From Rubinisphaera margarita (GTDB taxonomy: Bacteria > Planctomycetota > Planctomycetia > Planctomycetales > Planctomycetaceae): 64,000 bases of DNA. The notes below the pieces were generated by a model that saw only the letters and a program-made list of their open reading frames with translations, had not been told where the DNA came from and ran no database searches. Below are positions 1-8,025 of this stretch, in pieces. The translations under genes were made by a program, and so were the position numbers. How positions within the stretch are numbered: the stretch's first letter is position 1; each line of letters begins with the position of its first letter. The stretch covers positions 806,001-870,000 of the forward strand of contig NZ_JAKFGB010000014.1 in NCBI RefSeq assembly GCF_022267515.1, given 5' to 3'.

Positions 1-111
1 CCGATCATTTCGGAATGGGACGCGCGACTCTTTCTCCCGCTCTACCAGCCGCTGGGGGACGACGGTTTCTCCATCATCCGCGAGGCCAATCAACCGCTGA
101 AGAAGAGCTGA
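1..111 (+). CDS. C-terminal fragment of an unidentified protein
   Basis: An open frame runs from the first base of the window to a TGA at 109-111 and gives 36 residues ending in PLKKS. The gene begins upstream of the window. The short tail (LFLPLYQPLGDDGF in its middle) has no motif I can assign. It reads toward gmd and is separated from it by about 316 bases, so it is probably a separate transcription unit. No function is proposed. Confidence 0.5.
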   Translation, partial: PIISEWDARLFLPLYQPLGDDGFSIIREANQPLKKS

Positions 112-427
112 ACGTCTTAAAACAGACTGGATTTGCCGCATTCGGCGTTGTTAGGGTATAACGTCCACCCAAACCCGAGACCTCGCGAGTAAGTGCGGGA
201 TCCCGGGTGCACCGTTCCGTTCAGCCCCAGATCCTCAGCAGATAATCTCCTTTCGGAATCAGATACCACCAGCCGATCCTCTCGGCTAGAGCAGATCGCT
301 CTACCGTATGTCCGCGAATGAGCGTTGAATCGCCTGAAACGCTGCATCTTTCGCGGACCGAACGGTTACACCAAAAAGTAAACTGCTCCAATCCCTGATT
401 CCTCACGATCCTCAAGGACTCTTCTTA
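112..427. other. Intergenic region upstream of gmd
   Basis: These 316 bases hold no convincing gene. Short frames here have no recognisable motif and overlap one another. A stretch near 170-212 (AACCCGAGACCTCGCGAGTA) loosely resembles the AACCCGAA-N-GTCAGCGAGG repeat seen elsewhere in the window. The gmd promoter should lie here, but I could not identify clear -35/-10 boxes. Confidence 0.4.
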
Positions 428-1522
428 GTGACGCAGATCTCTCGCACGCTTCCTCCCCGTAACGGCAAGACAGCACTCATCACCGGCATCACCGGACAGG
501 ACGGCTCTTATCTCTCCGAACTCCTGCTCAGCAAAGGGTACGAGGTCTGGGGAGTGGTCCGTCGATCGTCATCGTTGAACACCGGCCGGATCGACCACAT
601 TACGCAAGACCCTCATGAGGACGACGTCCGGCTGCATCTCGCCTTTGGCGATCTGACCGATTCCTCTTCGCTCAATCGCATTCTCAAAGTGGTGCGGCCC
701 GATGAGATCTACAACCTCGGCGCTCAGTCGCACGTGAAAGTTTCCTTCGACATCCCGGAATACACGGCTGATGTCACCGGCGTTGGAGCCGTCCGTGTGC
801 TGGAAGCGATGCGGGAGCTCGATCTCGACGCCCGTTTCTATCAGGCGTCCTCGTCAGAACTGTACGGTAAGGTTGTCGAGACGCCGCAGAAGGAAACGAC
901 TCCGTTCTACCCCCGCAGTCCCTATGCGGCAGCCAAGGCCTATGCGTTCCACATCACCCGCAATTATCGCGAGTCGTACGGAATGTTTGCCGTGAATGGG
1001 ATTCTGTTCAACCACGAATCGCCCCGCCGCGGGGAAACGTTCGTGACCCGCAAAATTTCCCGGGGAGTTGCGGCCATCGCCCACGGACACCAGGACTGTC
1101 TGTATCTTGGCAATCTCGACGCCCGTCGTGACTGGGGATTCGCAGGCGACTACGTCGAAGCCATGCACCTGATGCTTCAGGCCGAGACGCCCGACGACTA
1201 TGTGGTCGCGACCGGAGAAACGCACAGCGTTCGTGAGTTCTGTGAGCTCGCGTTCGAACACGTCGACCTGCCCCTCGAATGGCAGGGGGCCGGACTGGCC
1301 GAGAAAGGAATCGGTCCCGATGGCCGCGTTCTCGTTCAGATCGATCCCCGCTACTTCCGGCCGGCCGAAGTGGATCTGCTCCTGGGAGACAGTTCCCGTG
1401 CCCGCGCCGAACTCGGCTGGAAACCACAGATAACGTTCGAAGAACTCGTCCAGACCATGGTCGATTCCGACCTCGTAGCGGAGGAACACAAACCCGGCCC
1501 CTTCACCGTCAACGAACTCTGA
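428..1522 (+). CDS. gmd: GDP-mannose 4,6-dehydratase
   Basis: Converts GDP-mannose to GDP-4-keto-6-deoxy-mannose, the precursor of GDP-fucose, GDP-rhamnose and related sugars for surface glycans. The 364 residues match the family length. The N-terminal Rossmann loop is G20-x-x-G23-x-x-G26 (TGITGQDGSYL). The SDR catalytic pair is Y166 and K170 (SPYAAAK), and the QASSSELYG segment supplies S142 and E144. The start is GTG at 428, because no ATG precedes the Rossmann motif in frame. It converges with the leftward glycan block whose last gene ends at 1615, separated by a palindromic repeat. No GDP-fucose synthase (fcl) or rmd partner is visible in the window. Confidence 0.95.
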   Translation: MTQISRTLPPRNGKTALITGITGQDGSYLSELLLSKGYEVWGVVRRSSSLNTGRIDHITQDPHEDDVRLHLAFGDLTDSSSLNRILKVVRPDEIYNLGAQSHVKVSFDIPEYTADVTGVGAVRVLEAMRELDLDARFYQASSSELYGKVVETPQKETTPFYPRSPYAAAKAYAFHITRNYRESYGMFAVNGILFNHESPRRGETFVTRKISRGVAAIAHGHQDCLYLGNLDARRDWGFAGDYVEAMHLMLQAETPDDYVVATGETHSVREFCELAFEHVDLPLEWQGAGLAEKGIGPDGRVLVQIDPRYFRPAEVDLLLGDSSRARAELGWKPQITFEELVQTMVDSDLVAEEHKPGPFTVNEL

Positions 1523-1543
1523 ACCGGTAACGTCCACTCCCGT

Positions 1544-1589
1544 GTCAGCGAGGCCGGATGTGCCGTTGTCGTGGAAGTTCCTCGCTGAC
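1544..1589. repeat. Inverted-repeat doublet, GTCAGCGAGG family
   Basis: GTCAGCGAGG (1544-1553) and its exact complement CCTCGCTGAC (1580-1589) face each other across 26 bases. The right arm continues into TTTCGGGTTGAG. The same core recurs at 13785-13843 and 29430-29454. It lies between two convergent genes and could also act as a bidirectional hairpin. Confidence 0.6.
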
Positions 1590-1614
1590 GTTTCGGGTTG
1601 AGATGCCGCCGGCT

Positions 1615-2700
1615 TCAGCTGGTTGGAGGGATTCGTCGCAGGATTCGCTTGTTGATCTGGTACTTGGTGAACGCGGTCCAGTCTTTGGCAAACTTTCGGG
1701 CTCCGTAGTAGCGCTGATCGAGCCAGCTCCATCCCAGATACCGGGCCAGTTCCGCCGGGTCGCGCTGATTCTCCGCTCCCAGTTCCTTCCGTCCCCAGTC
1801 GACTGCGGTGACCGCCTGTGCGGGATGATCGACGAAGCCCCAACCGAGGCGTTCCCGGGCGAACTCTTCTCCCAGCAGGGGAGCGATATGATCAAGAATC
1901 TGCGGGTAGGTGCGGTAGATCAGTGTGTCGGCCAGTTCGCCTTGCGTGCGACTGTAGAAGTCGCCCCAGAGGCTGACGCGGCTCCCTTCGCTCGTCGCAT
2001 AGGGAATCTGTGAGCCAAGTGCGTTGGTGGTCATGAACTCAAAGCTGCGAAACAGCACCCGCAGCCGATTGTGCGACTGCCGATCCTTCGCCCCCGCCCC
2101 CTGCACCCACGGAATGCCGTGGCGGTCGAGATGTTCCGTCAGCCCTTCCGAACGAACCGTATGCTCGTGCAGACAGAAGCAGATCGTCTCGAAGTCCGTT
2201 CGCAGATCGAGAATCGCATCCACATAGGTTCGCTGATCCTGCGAGAGTTCTCCCTGGTCGATTCCGTGGGTCGGCATCACCAGCAGCGTCCCCAGTCGCC
2301 GCTCAATGGCGGGGAGAGCAGCCGCATAGAGATACGGCATTCCCACGGCTTCGACATTCGTGTAGCCGTGATCTTGCAGCAGCTTCGCATTCTCGGCCGT
2401 GTGCACCAGATATGTTTTCCACCGCCGCTGCTGACAGTCGGAATCGACGATCAACTCGGGATGAATGACCGGGAACATATTGATCCAGCCGTGCGTCCAC
2501 TCCGCATAACTGTGCGGCACCCGCTTGCGTCCCAGATGATTCGCGATATTGAACGAAGCCCCGTAGTAGTCGGCTTCATTGCGGGTTCTCCACAGCTCCA
2601 CCGGAGGAACTTCCGCCCGAACGGGGAGGTCCAGAAAACTCGCCGAGCAGTACGGCGGTTCGATCAGGTGGCTCGGTTTCGGGGGCGCGTCACTCGACAT
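1615..2700 (-). CDS. Unrecognised protein of the glycan locus, possibly a glycosyltransferase
   Basis: A soluble 361-residue protein with no signal peptide or membrane segment. I do not recognise a named family. Around residues 85-180 the pattern (TYLVHTAENAKLLQDHGYTN followed by a conserved-looking GMPYLYA, then LLVMPTHG) is reminiscent of GT-B-fold glycosyltransferases, and the later FMTTNALGSQIPYA...GSRVSLWGDF segment looks like a donor-binding half. The start at 2700 (MSSDAPP) is preferred; it overlaps the stop of the upstream membrane-protein gene by 11 bases, which implies translational coupling. Last gene of the leftward pseudaminic acid block. It could be the transferase that uses the activated sugar, but this is inferred from context. 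Confidence 0.6.
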   Translation of the reverse strand: MSSDAPPKPSHLIEPPYCSASFLDLPVRAEVPPVELWRTRNEADYYGASFNIANHLGRKRVPHSYAEWTHGWINMFPVIHPELIVDSDCQQRRWKTYLVHTAENAKLLQDHGYTNVEAVGMPYLYAAALPAIERRLGTLLVMPTHGIDQGELSQDQRTYVDAILDLRTDFETICFCLHEHTVRSEGLTEHLDRHGIPWVQGAGAKDRQSHNRLRVLFRSFEFMTTNALGSQIPYATSEGSRVSLWGDFYSRTQGELADTLIYRTYPQILDHIAPLLGEEFARERLGWGFVDHPAQAVTAVDWGRKELGAENQRDPAELARYLGWSWLDQRYYGARKFAKDWTAFTKYQINKRILRRIPPTS

Positions 2701-4021
2701 GTTTGACGTGCTCATCAATACCCAGCTTTTTCGGATCGGCGGGGCCGGGGCTCTGAAGTTCCGGAAACGGGGTGGTGCGAAGCCATTCCTCGATGGGCAT
2801 TTGATACCGAATGACGGGAGTGGTCAGACGCAGAGCACCGAACTGCACGTTGGCTGCTTCGCCGATGACTCCGTCAACCGTCTCGAGATTGTAATGAATG
2901 GCGTAGTGCAGCAGCGGAACAGAGTCCGCTCCCCAGAGATTCAAATGCCAGAGATAGATCTCGCCGGATGGAACGTCGGCTTCGAGGGGATACCTGAGTT
3001 CCCAGACCTGATCCTTTTTCACCGACTTCAAATTGACCCGATCAGATGCCGCCAGAAGGCCCGGCAGTTCGTACTGCTTCGTCGCGAACACGTGTTCCAT
3101 GATACGATCCGAATAGAGAACATCGGCTGTGAAGGGAGCGCGGGTGATCGTCAGCTTGAGGGAGCATTTCTCCGGGCGGGCGGCACCGGGCGTCAGGACC
3201 GTCCCCGCATCATCCACCACGGCGACATCAAAGGTGCAGGTGAGGTAGTTTCCGCCGTTGAACAACTCGGGATCGCGCTCGTCGTTCCCCCGATAATACC
3301 GTTTCTCCAGTGCCGGACCGTCATCGGTGGGGAAGGGCGGTTGTGGGGGATTCCCGAAATGATAGTGCATCTCCTGATGCATCCGAGCCGCCTGCGGAGC
3401 AACGCCTTCTCGCTCGATGGCGGGACCGATTCCTGAGTAGCTCGCGGCGTTCTCGTGCGAAATCTGGCGGTAGGCCAGTGCGATCAGCAGGAACTGAAGG
3501 CTCGCCGTGATCAGAATGAGATAGGCGGTGCAATGAGCCGCCAGACCGATTGAGAGATAACGTCGCCGGAACGTCGTTCCAATCGGAAGAGCCAGGACCC
3601 AGACGATCACGATGAGGCTGACCAGAATCAGAACCGGCCAGTAAGGAACTCCGGAGAAGTAGTCCGCGGGAGACCAGATGGGCAACGTTTGGAATCGGTG
3701 CCACGTTCGGCTGAGCGAGGAGGAATTCCGGCTGGACGGAAACGATTTGCTGTCACTCTCGACGACGTGCCGCAGTGCGGGAGGAAGATTCGCGACGTAC
3801 TCATCGGGATTGTCGCCGAATTCCGCGCGACAGATCTCACAGCAGAAATAAATCTTCGTGTCACCACGTTCGATGAAGATCTCGCGGTCCACTTTCCGAT
3901 CGGTCATCACCGGACACATCTCGTTCGTCAGGCTCTCGGCCCACAAACACGACGTGCCCCCCCCGGCGAGCAGCACACAGGCCAGAGCCATGATTCGGAT
4001 GAACGAACTGAAATTAACCAT
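2690..4021 (-). CDS. Membrane protein with N-terminal YHS/TRASH-like metal-binding motif
   Basis: 443 residues. An N-terminal signal or anchor (about 1-28) is followed by a cysteine cluster: MCPVMTDRKVD near 35-45 and IYFCCEICRAEF near 57-68, the layout of YHS/TRASH metal-binding modules. Two membrane helices follow (about 128-148 and 157-185). The rest is a large hydrophilic domain with EMHYHFGNPPQPPFP in its first part. The module may sense or bind copper or another soft metal; the C-terminal domain is unrecognised. It begins 16 bases after pseI and overlaps the next gene, so it is co-transcribed with the pseudaminic acid genes, an unexpected partner. Function unknown. Confidence 0.75.
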   Translation of the reverse strand: MVNFSSFIRIMALACVLLAGGGTSCLWAESLTNEMCPVMTDRKVDREIFIERGDTKIYFCCEICRAEFGDNPDEYVANLPPALRHVVESDSKSFPSSRNSSSLSRTWHRFQTLPIWSPADYFSGVPYWPVLILVSLIVIVWVLALPIGTTFRRRYLSIGLAAHCTAYLILITASLQFLLIALAYRQISHENAASYSGIGPAIEREGVAPQAARMHQEMHYHFGNPPQPPFPTDDGPALEKRYYRGNDERDPELFNGGNYLTCTFDVAVVDDAGTVLTPGAARPEKCSLKLTITRAPFTADVLYSDRIMEHVFATKQYELPGLLAASDRVNLKSVKKDQVWELRYPLEADVPSGEIYLWHLNLWGADSVPLLHYAIHYNLETVDGVIGEAANVQFGALRLTTPVIRYQMPIEEWLRTTPFPELQSPGPADPKKLGIDEHVKHVE

Positions 4022-4037
4022 GCCAGAATAACAAACG

Positions 4038-5063
4038 CTAGGAAGAGATCATGGACCAGTCGAGCGGCGTATTCGCCGGGACATCCACGCTGAGTGTTCG
4101 TCCCATGACCGTGTCCCAGTGTTTTGGGGAAAGACCGTCGGCAGGTCGGATCGATCGCACGTTCTGTGTGGTAATCGTTTCTCCTGCCTTCACGTCTTTC
4201 ACGACATAGAGGGACCGACGAAACTTCAAGCTCCCTTCCTCGGCGGCCGATCTTCGGTACGAGACTTCTCCGAGTGCTTTTTCGGCGATTCGCACGGCGT
4301 CGACCATCTCGCGAAACTCGGCCGGTTCCAGCGAAAAGGCTCCGTCCGGTCCGCCATCGGAACGGGCAAGCGTAAAGTGTTTCTCGATAACGCGTGCTCC
4401 GAGAGTAACCGCGGCAATCGGGACGGTCGTTCCCAGCGTATGATCGGACAATCCCGGGATGACGCCGAAGCGCGTCGCGAGATTCGGGATCGTCAGCAGG
4501 TTGGCGTCTTCCGGAAGAGCCGGGTACGCGCTCGTGCATTTGAGAAGAGCGATCTCCTTCGCTCCCGCATCCCGGGCAGCGGTCACCGCATCATCAATTT
4601 CATCGATCGAGGCCATTCCGGTCGACATAATGAGCGGCTTCCCCGTCGCCGCCACCCGTCGGATCAACGGGATATCCACCAGTTCAAACGATGCGATTTT
4701 GTACGCCGGCACATCCATCGCTTCAAGAAAGTCCACCGCTGTGTGATCGAATGGCGTACTGAACAGCGGCATCCCCAGGCTCTCCGCGACTTCCTTCAGC
4801 TTCGGTTGCCACTCCCAGGGCGTGTAAGCTTCCTGATAGAGATCATGGAGCTGTCGCCCATCCCAGAGGCCGCCGTGAATCAGAAACTCGGGACGATCTG
4901 ATTTCACGGTGATGGTGTCTGCCGTGTATGTCTGCAGTTTGACGGCATCGGCACCGGCTGCCTTCGCCGCTTGCACCAGCTCGACGGCTCGTTCGTAACT
5001 ATGATTATGATTGGCCGACAATTCGGCGATAATCAGGACCCGCTGGTTGCTTAACAGACTCAT
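4038..5063 (-). CDS. pseI: Pseudaminic acid synthase
   Basis: Condenses 2,4-diacetamido-2,4,6-trideoxy-L-altrose with phosphoenolpyruvate to give pseudaminic acid. The 341 residues show the NeuB-family TIM barrel (about 10-265: IIAELSANHNHS, DAVKLQTY, FSTPFD, YKIASFE, STGMAS, LSDHT) and a C-terminal SAF/antifreeze-like domain (about 280-341). EKHFTLARSDGGPDGAFSLEP (split here as EKHFTLARSD at 227 and GGPDGAFSLEP) is the pattern typical of PseI rather than of NeuB or LegI. It starts with ATG and lies 122 bases after pseH. The gap contains a small CACTGCTGA palindrome. Cytoplasmic. Confidence 0.93.
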   Translation of the reverse strand: MSLLSNQRVLIIAELSANHNHSYERAVELVQAAKAAGADAVKLQTYTADTITVKSDRPEFLIHGGLWDGRQLHDLYQEAYTPWEWQPKLKEVAESLGMPLFSTPFDHTAVDFLEAMDVPAYKIASFELVDIPLIRRVAATGKPLIMSTGMASIDEIDDAVTAARDAGAKEIALLKCTSAYPALPEDANLLTIPNLATRFGVIPGLSDHTLGTTVPIAAVTLGARVIEKHFTLARSDGGPDGAFSLEPAEFREMVDAVRIAEKALGEVSYRRSAAEEGSLKFRRSLYVVKDVKAGETITTQNVRSIRPADGLSPKHWDTVMGRTLSVDVPANTPLDWSMISS

Positions 5064-5088
5064 CCACTTGATTCAATTTCGAGGGGTG

Positions 5089-5109
5089 CCACTGCTGAGC
5101 TGTCAGCAG
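5089..5109. repeat. Short palindrome, CACTGCTGG family (degenerate)
   Basis: ACTGCTGA and TGTCAGCAG face each other between pseH and pseI. The sequence resembles the cleaner copies at 29501-29523 and 61740-61764. It could fold in the pse transcript. Confidence 0.4.
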
Positions 5110-5185
5110 CGCGGGTGAAGTGATTGATCAGGTCCGCCCAATAGATTGGTGAACGTCATCCGCGTCCGTCCAGCGAACCCAGACG

Positions 5186-5980
5186 TCATGAGTTCTCTTC
5201 TTCGAGTTTTTCAGTCAGACCGGAAATCTCGCGGTCGATCTTTTTGATCTCGGAAACAATCGGAACCGCAATGTCGGGCGATTTTTCCAAGGCGAGCCGC
5301 ATAATATTCATCCAGTTTACGTTATTTCGAGCCCGCGCCGCTTCGATCTGATCAATCGCCTTGGGCACAACGCCATTCTCGCCCTCACCGTTCCATTCGA
5401 TTCGGACCTGGAATCGTTCAATTTTTTCTCGCGAACGTTCGAGCACGGTGTCCCGTTCAGCGAGCCACTCGTCTCGTGTCAGGCCAACGAAATGAACGCC
5501 CAGCCGCTCACCGTGTTTCACGATCTCGGATCGCCGAAAGCCTTCGTCGACGAAAAGAAATTTGTGGTGCATGTTCAGCGAGACTTCATTGCCTTCGAGC
5601 ACTTCACAGTTCAGTTTTTCAATCTGCAGGGTCTCGAAAATGAAGTTCAGAAAATGATACTCGATGGCGGAACCAAGTCCGCCGCGTGCAGATGCTGTCA
5701 GGTAGTATGCGCGTTCGGCTCGCAGATTCGCCCGATCGATTTTTGTGACGCTGATCACGCCGAGTGGTTGGCGGTCGTCATTCAGGACTGCAAAGACAAT
5801 CTGCGAATCGTCCTTTTTGAGCCGGCTGATCCACAACAGATGTTCGTTCACACTGATTTCGTGATCGGTGAACATCCAGCGTCGAACTTCCGCTTCATTG
5901 CGGAGTTCGCGGACCTTCATCTGATCTTCGACTTCTAGGGAAACAATCGGAATGAGATGGATCGGCTTCGGTTCGTTCAT
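5186..5980 (-). CDS. pseH: PseH-like N-acetyltransferase with a C-terminal helical extension
   Basis: Likely acetylates the 4-amino group of UDP-4-amino-4,6-dideoxy-N-acetyl-altrosamine using acetyl-CoA. The start at 5980 (MNEPKPIHLIP) leaves 5 bases to the preceding stop. Residues about 10-165 are a GNAT domain: RNEAEVRRWMFTDHEIS, then ISVTKID and the acetyl-CoA loop SARGGLGSA. Typical PseH proteins end near there. This one continues for about 90 residues with NNVNWMNIMRLALE and a terminal helix IKKIDREISGLTEKLEEE. The extension may bind a partner enzyme. No PseG lies beside it, although PseG is the expected next enzyme. Confidence 0.85.
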   Translation of the reverse strand: MNEPKPIHLIPIVSLEVEDQMKVRELRNEAEVRRWMFTDHEISVNEHLLWISRLKKDDSQIVFAVLNDDRQPLGVISVTKIDRANLRAERAYYLTASARGGLGSAIEYHFLNFIFETLQIEKLNCEVLEGNEVSLNMHHKFLFVDEGFRRSEIVKHGERLGVHFVGLTRDEWLAERDTVLERSREKIERFQVRIEWNGEGENGVVPKAIDQIEAARARNNVNWMNIMRLALEKSPDIAVPIVSEIKKIDREISGLTEKLEEENS

Positions 5981-5985
5981 GAAAG

Positions 5986-6726
5986 CTAGAGTTTCTTCTG
6001 TTCGACGTGTGCATTGAGCTTCGCCCAGTCTGGATGGTCCTGGCAAAGTGTCAGAATGGTCTGCCAGTTCGCGAACCGATCTTCAAGGCTTTGACAGATG
6101 CGTTCGATGAGTTCAAAGTCCTCGGGAGTGTCGACTGTCCATCGCCAGGACGAATGGTCGACTGGATTCTGAAAAGAACGCAACGAGAACTGCTCGTGGT
6201 TCTGATACAGATAGGGGGTCACGTGTTCTCGCTGGGCGGGCTCATCAGCTTCTTTTCGAGCGATGCCGAGAGCATCATAAGAAAAGACCTCGCAGTCGAG
6301 TCCACGAGGGAACGTGCGGACCGGAATGGCATTCGACGCGTAATCGCACTCCGGGCGGGCGCTGTGGTAGAGTTCGACGACTTCGTCAACGAGGTCCGGG
6401 TCGATCAGGGGGCAGTCGGAGGTGATGCGGACGATGGTTTCGGCCTGGAAGTCGGTCGCCGCGTGGTAGTAGCGGTCGAGAACATCGTCCCGGCTGCCGC
6501 GATAACAGGGGTAGTTGTGCAGCTGGCACTGGGCGACGATGGCGTCATCTTCCGGGTCGGTCGTGGTGGCGATCACGATGCGATCGAGCGTGCGGGCCCG
6601 TTTCAGACGTTCGACGACCCAGCAGAGCATCGGCTCCCCGAGCAGCGGCTTGAGCACCTTGCCCGGCAGGCGGGTGCTGGTCATTCGAGCCTGAATGATG
6701 GCGACAGTGTGCGGGCGGCCTTCCAT
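5986..6726 (-). CDS. pseF: SpsF/PseF-like cytidylyltransferase
   Basis: Likely activates pseudaminic acid with CTP to CMP-pseudaminic acid. The N-terminal nucleotide-binding signature is IIQARMTSTRLPGKVLKPL (about 10-28), followed by IVRITSDCPLIDPDLVDEV (about 97-115) with its metal-binding Asp. The 246 residues fit the SpsF-type branch of the cytidylyltransferase family; canonical PseF belongs to the same superfamily, so the exact substrate is inferred from neighbours. The ATG at 6726 overlaps the pseC stop by one base (TAATG), a sign of coupling. pseH follows after 5 bases. Confidence 0.82.
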   Translation of the reverse strand: MEGRPHTVAIIQARMTSTRLPGKVLKPLLGEPMLCWVVERLKRARTLDRIVIATTTDPEDDAIVAQCQLHNYPCYRGSRDDVLDRYYHAATDFQAETIVRITSDCPLIDPDLVDEVVELYHSARPECDYASNAIPVRTFPRGLDCEVFSYDALGIARKEADEPAQREHVTPYLYQNHEQFSLRSFQNPVDHSSWRWTVDTPEDFELIERICQSLEDRFANWQTILTLCQDHPDWAKLNAHVEQKKL

Positions 6727-7919
6727 TATGTTTCCTCCATCAGACGGCGGACTTCCGTGATCACCGTGGCGACATCGTCTTCGGTCATCGCTGGAAACAG
6801 CGGCAGACTCAACAGCTGTGGATAGATCGCCTCAGCATTTGGACATTTGCCCGGTCCGTAGCCGTACGTTTCACGATACCACGGCTGGAGGTGCACCGGA
6901 ATGTATAAAACCTGACTGCCGACCCCGCGTTCGCGGAGTTTCGTCATGAACTCCGTTCGTGTGGTCTGCAGGGCCGCGAAATCAATGCGAACCGTATACA
7001 GATGCCAGGAAGTCAGCTCGGCATCGGCTGGATTACGCAGTCCGGGGCTCTCCAGATGAGGAACGTCGGCAAAGGCGTCGTTGTAGCGAGCAACAATCTC
7101 CTGTCGACGGGCGATGAAGGCGTCGAGTCGCTGCAGTTGACTCAGTCCCAGAGCACACTGCAGATCGGTGATTCGATAGTTGTAGCCGAGTGCCTGCATT
7201 TCGTAATACCACGGCCCCTGTTCGCCGAAAACTTCGTCGGTGCTGAGGCCAGTGAAGTCCTCGGGATTGCGGGTCATGCCATGATTCCGCAGCAGCCGCA
7301 GCCGGCCTGCGAGGACGTCGTCGTTGGTGACGATCATCCCTCCTTCACCCGTCGTCATCGTTTTGACGGGATGAAAGCTGTAGGTTGTCATGTCGGCCCA
7401 GGGATGATTGCCGACGGGCCAGGTTTGTCCGTCGTGTTCGAAGCGTCCGCCGATGGCATGGCAGGCATCTTCGATGATCAACGCTCCGTGCCGACGTGCA
7501 ATCTTGGCGATGCCGGGCATGTCGGCGGTCTGGCCGGCATAATCGACGGCGACCACGGCTCGCGTGTCGGGCTGCCATTGTTCGGCAAGAGCATCAGGAT
7601 CGAGGCAGAGCGAAACGGGATCGATATCGGCGAAGTCGGGTGTCGCTCCCACGAACGCGGCGGCATTGGCGGAAGCGAGGAACGTGTTCGGCGTGGTGAG
7701 GACTCGATGTCCGGGACCGATCTCAGCGGCCAGCATCGCCAGATGCAGAGCAGCGGTTCCATTGGCGACGGCGATCGCATGCTTCGCACCGAGCCGGGCG
7801 GCGAACTGTTCTTCAAACTCGGCGACGGTCGGTCCGGTCGTCAGCCAGTCCCCCGAAAGCGCAGCGGCAACCCGAGCAATGTCGTCTTCAGAAATCGACT
7901 GGCGGCCGTAGGGAATCAT
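6726..7919 (-). CDS. pseC: UDP-4-amino-4,6-dideoxy-N-acetyl-altrosamine transaminase
   Basis: PLP-dependent aminotransferase of the DegT/DnrJ/EryC1 family; uses the PseB 4-keto product and glutamate. Its 397 residues match the family. The PLP-forming lysine is K186 in SFHPVKTMTTGEGG, and D151 in the EDACHA motif pairs with the pyridine nitrogen. The N-terminus IPYGRQSISEDDI and GYNYRITDLQCALGLSQL are typical of PseC. It starts with ATG at 7919. A REPIN-like doublet separates it from pseB upstream; pseF is coupled directly downstream. Confidence 0.94.
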   Translation of the reverse strand: MIPYGRQSISEDDIARVAAALSGDWLTTGPTVAEFEEQFAARLGAKHAIAVANGTAALHLAMLAAEIGPGHRVLTTPNTFLASANAAAFVGATPDFADIDPVSLCLDPDALAEQWQPDTRAVVAVDYAGQTADMPGIAKIARRHGALIIEDACHAIGGRFEHDGQTWPVGNHPWADMTTYSFHPVKTMTTGEGGMIVTNDDVLAGRLRLLRNHGMTRNPEDFTGLSTDEVFGEQGPWYYEMQALGYNYRITDLQCALGLSQLQRLDAFIARRQEIVARYNDAFADVPHLESPGLRNPADAELTSWHLYTVRIDFAALQTTRTEFMTKLRERGVGSQVLYIPVHLQPWYRETYGYGPGKCPNAEAIYPQLLSLPLFPAMTEDDVATVITEVRRLMEET

Positions 7920-7950
7920 GGGGTGTTACTTGTGTCTAACAGCAAAAGTA

Positions 7951-8017
7951 GGGTGCGTCTTGACGCACCAAAATGAGACTCGGCCAAAGGGAGTCCCCGG
8001 TGCGTCAAGACGCACCC
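7951..8017. repeat. REPIN-like nested palindrome (GGTGCGTC family)
   Basis: A 19-base arm GGGTGCGTCTTGACGCACC (7951-7969) has its exact inverse complement at 7999-8017, with 29 bases between. Each arm is itself palindromic: GGTGCGTC, two bases, GACGCACC. This doublet of palindromes is the architecture of REPINs. It lies in the pseB-pseC gap and ends 8 bases from the pseB stop, so the pseB-pseC transcript would carry it. Confidence 0.85.
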
Positions 8018-8025
8018 TGCATGTC

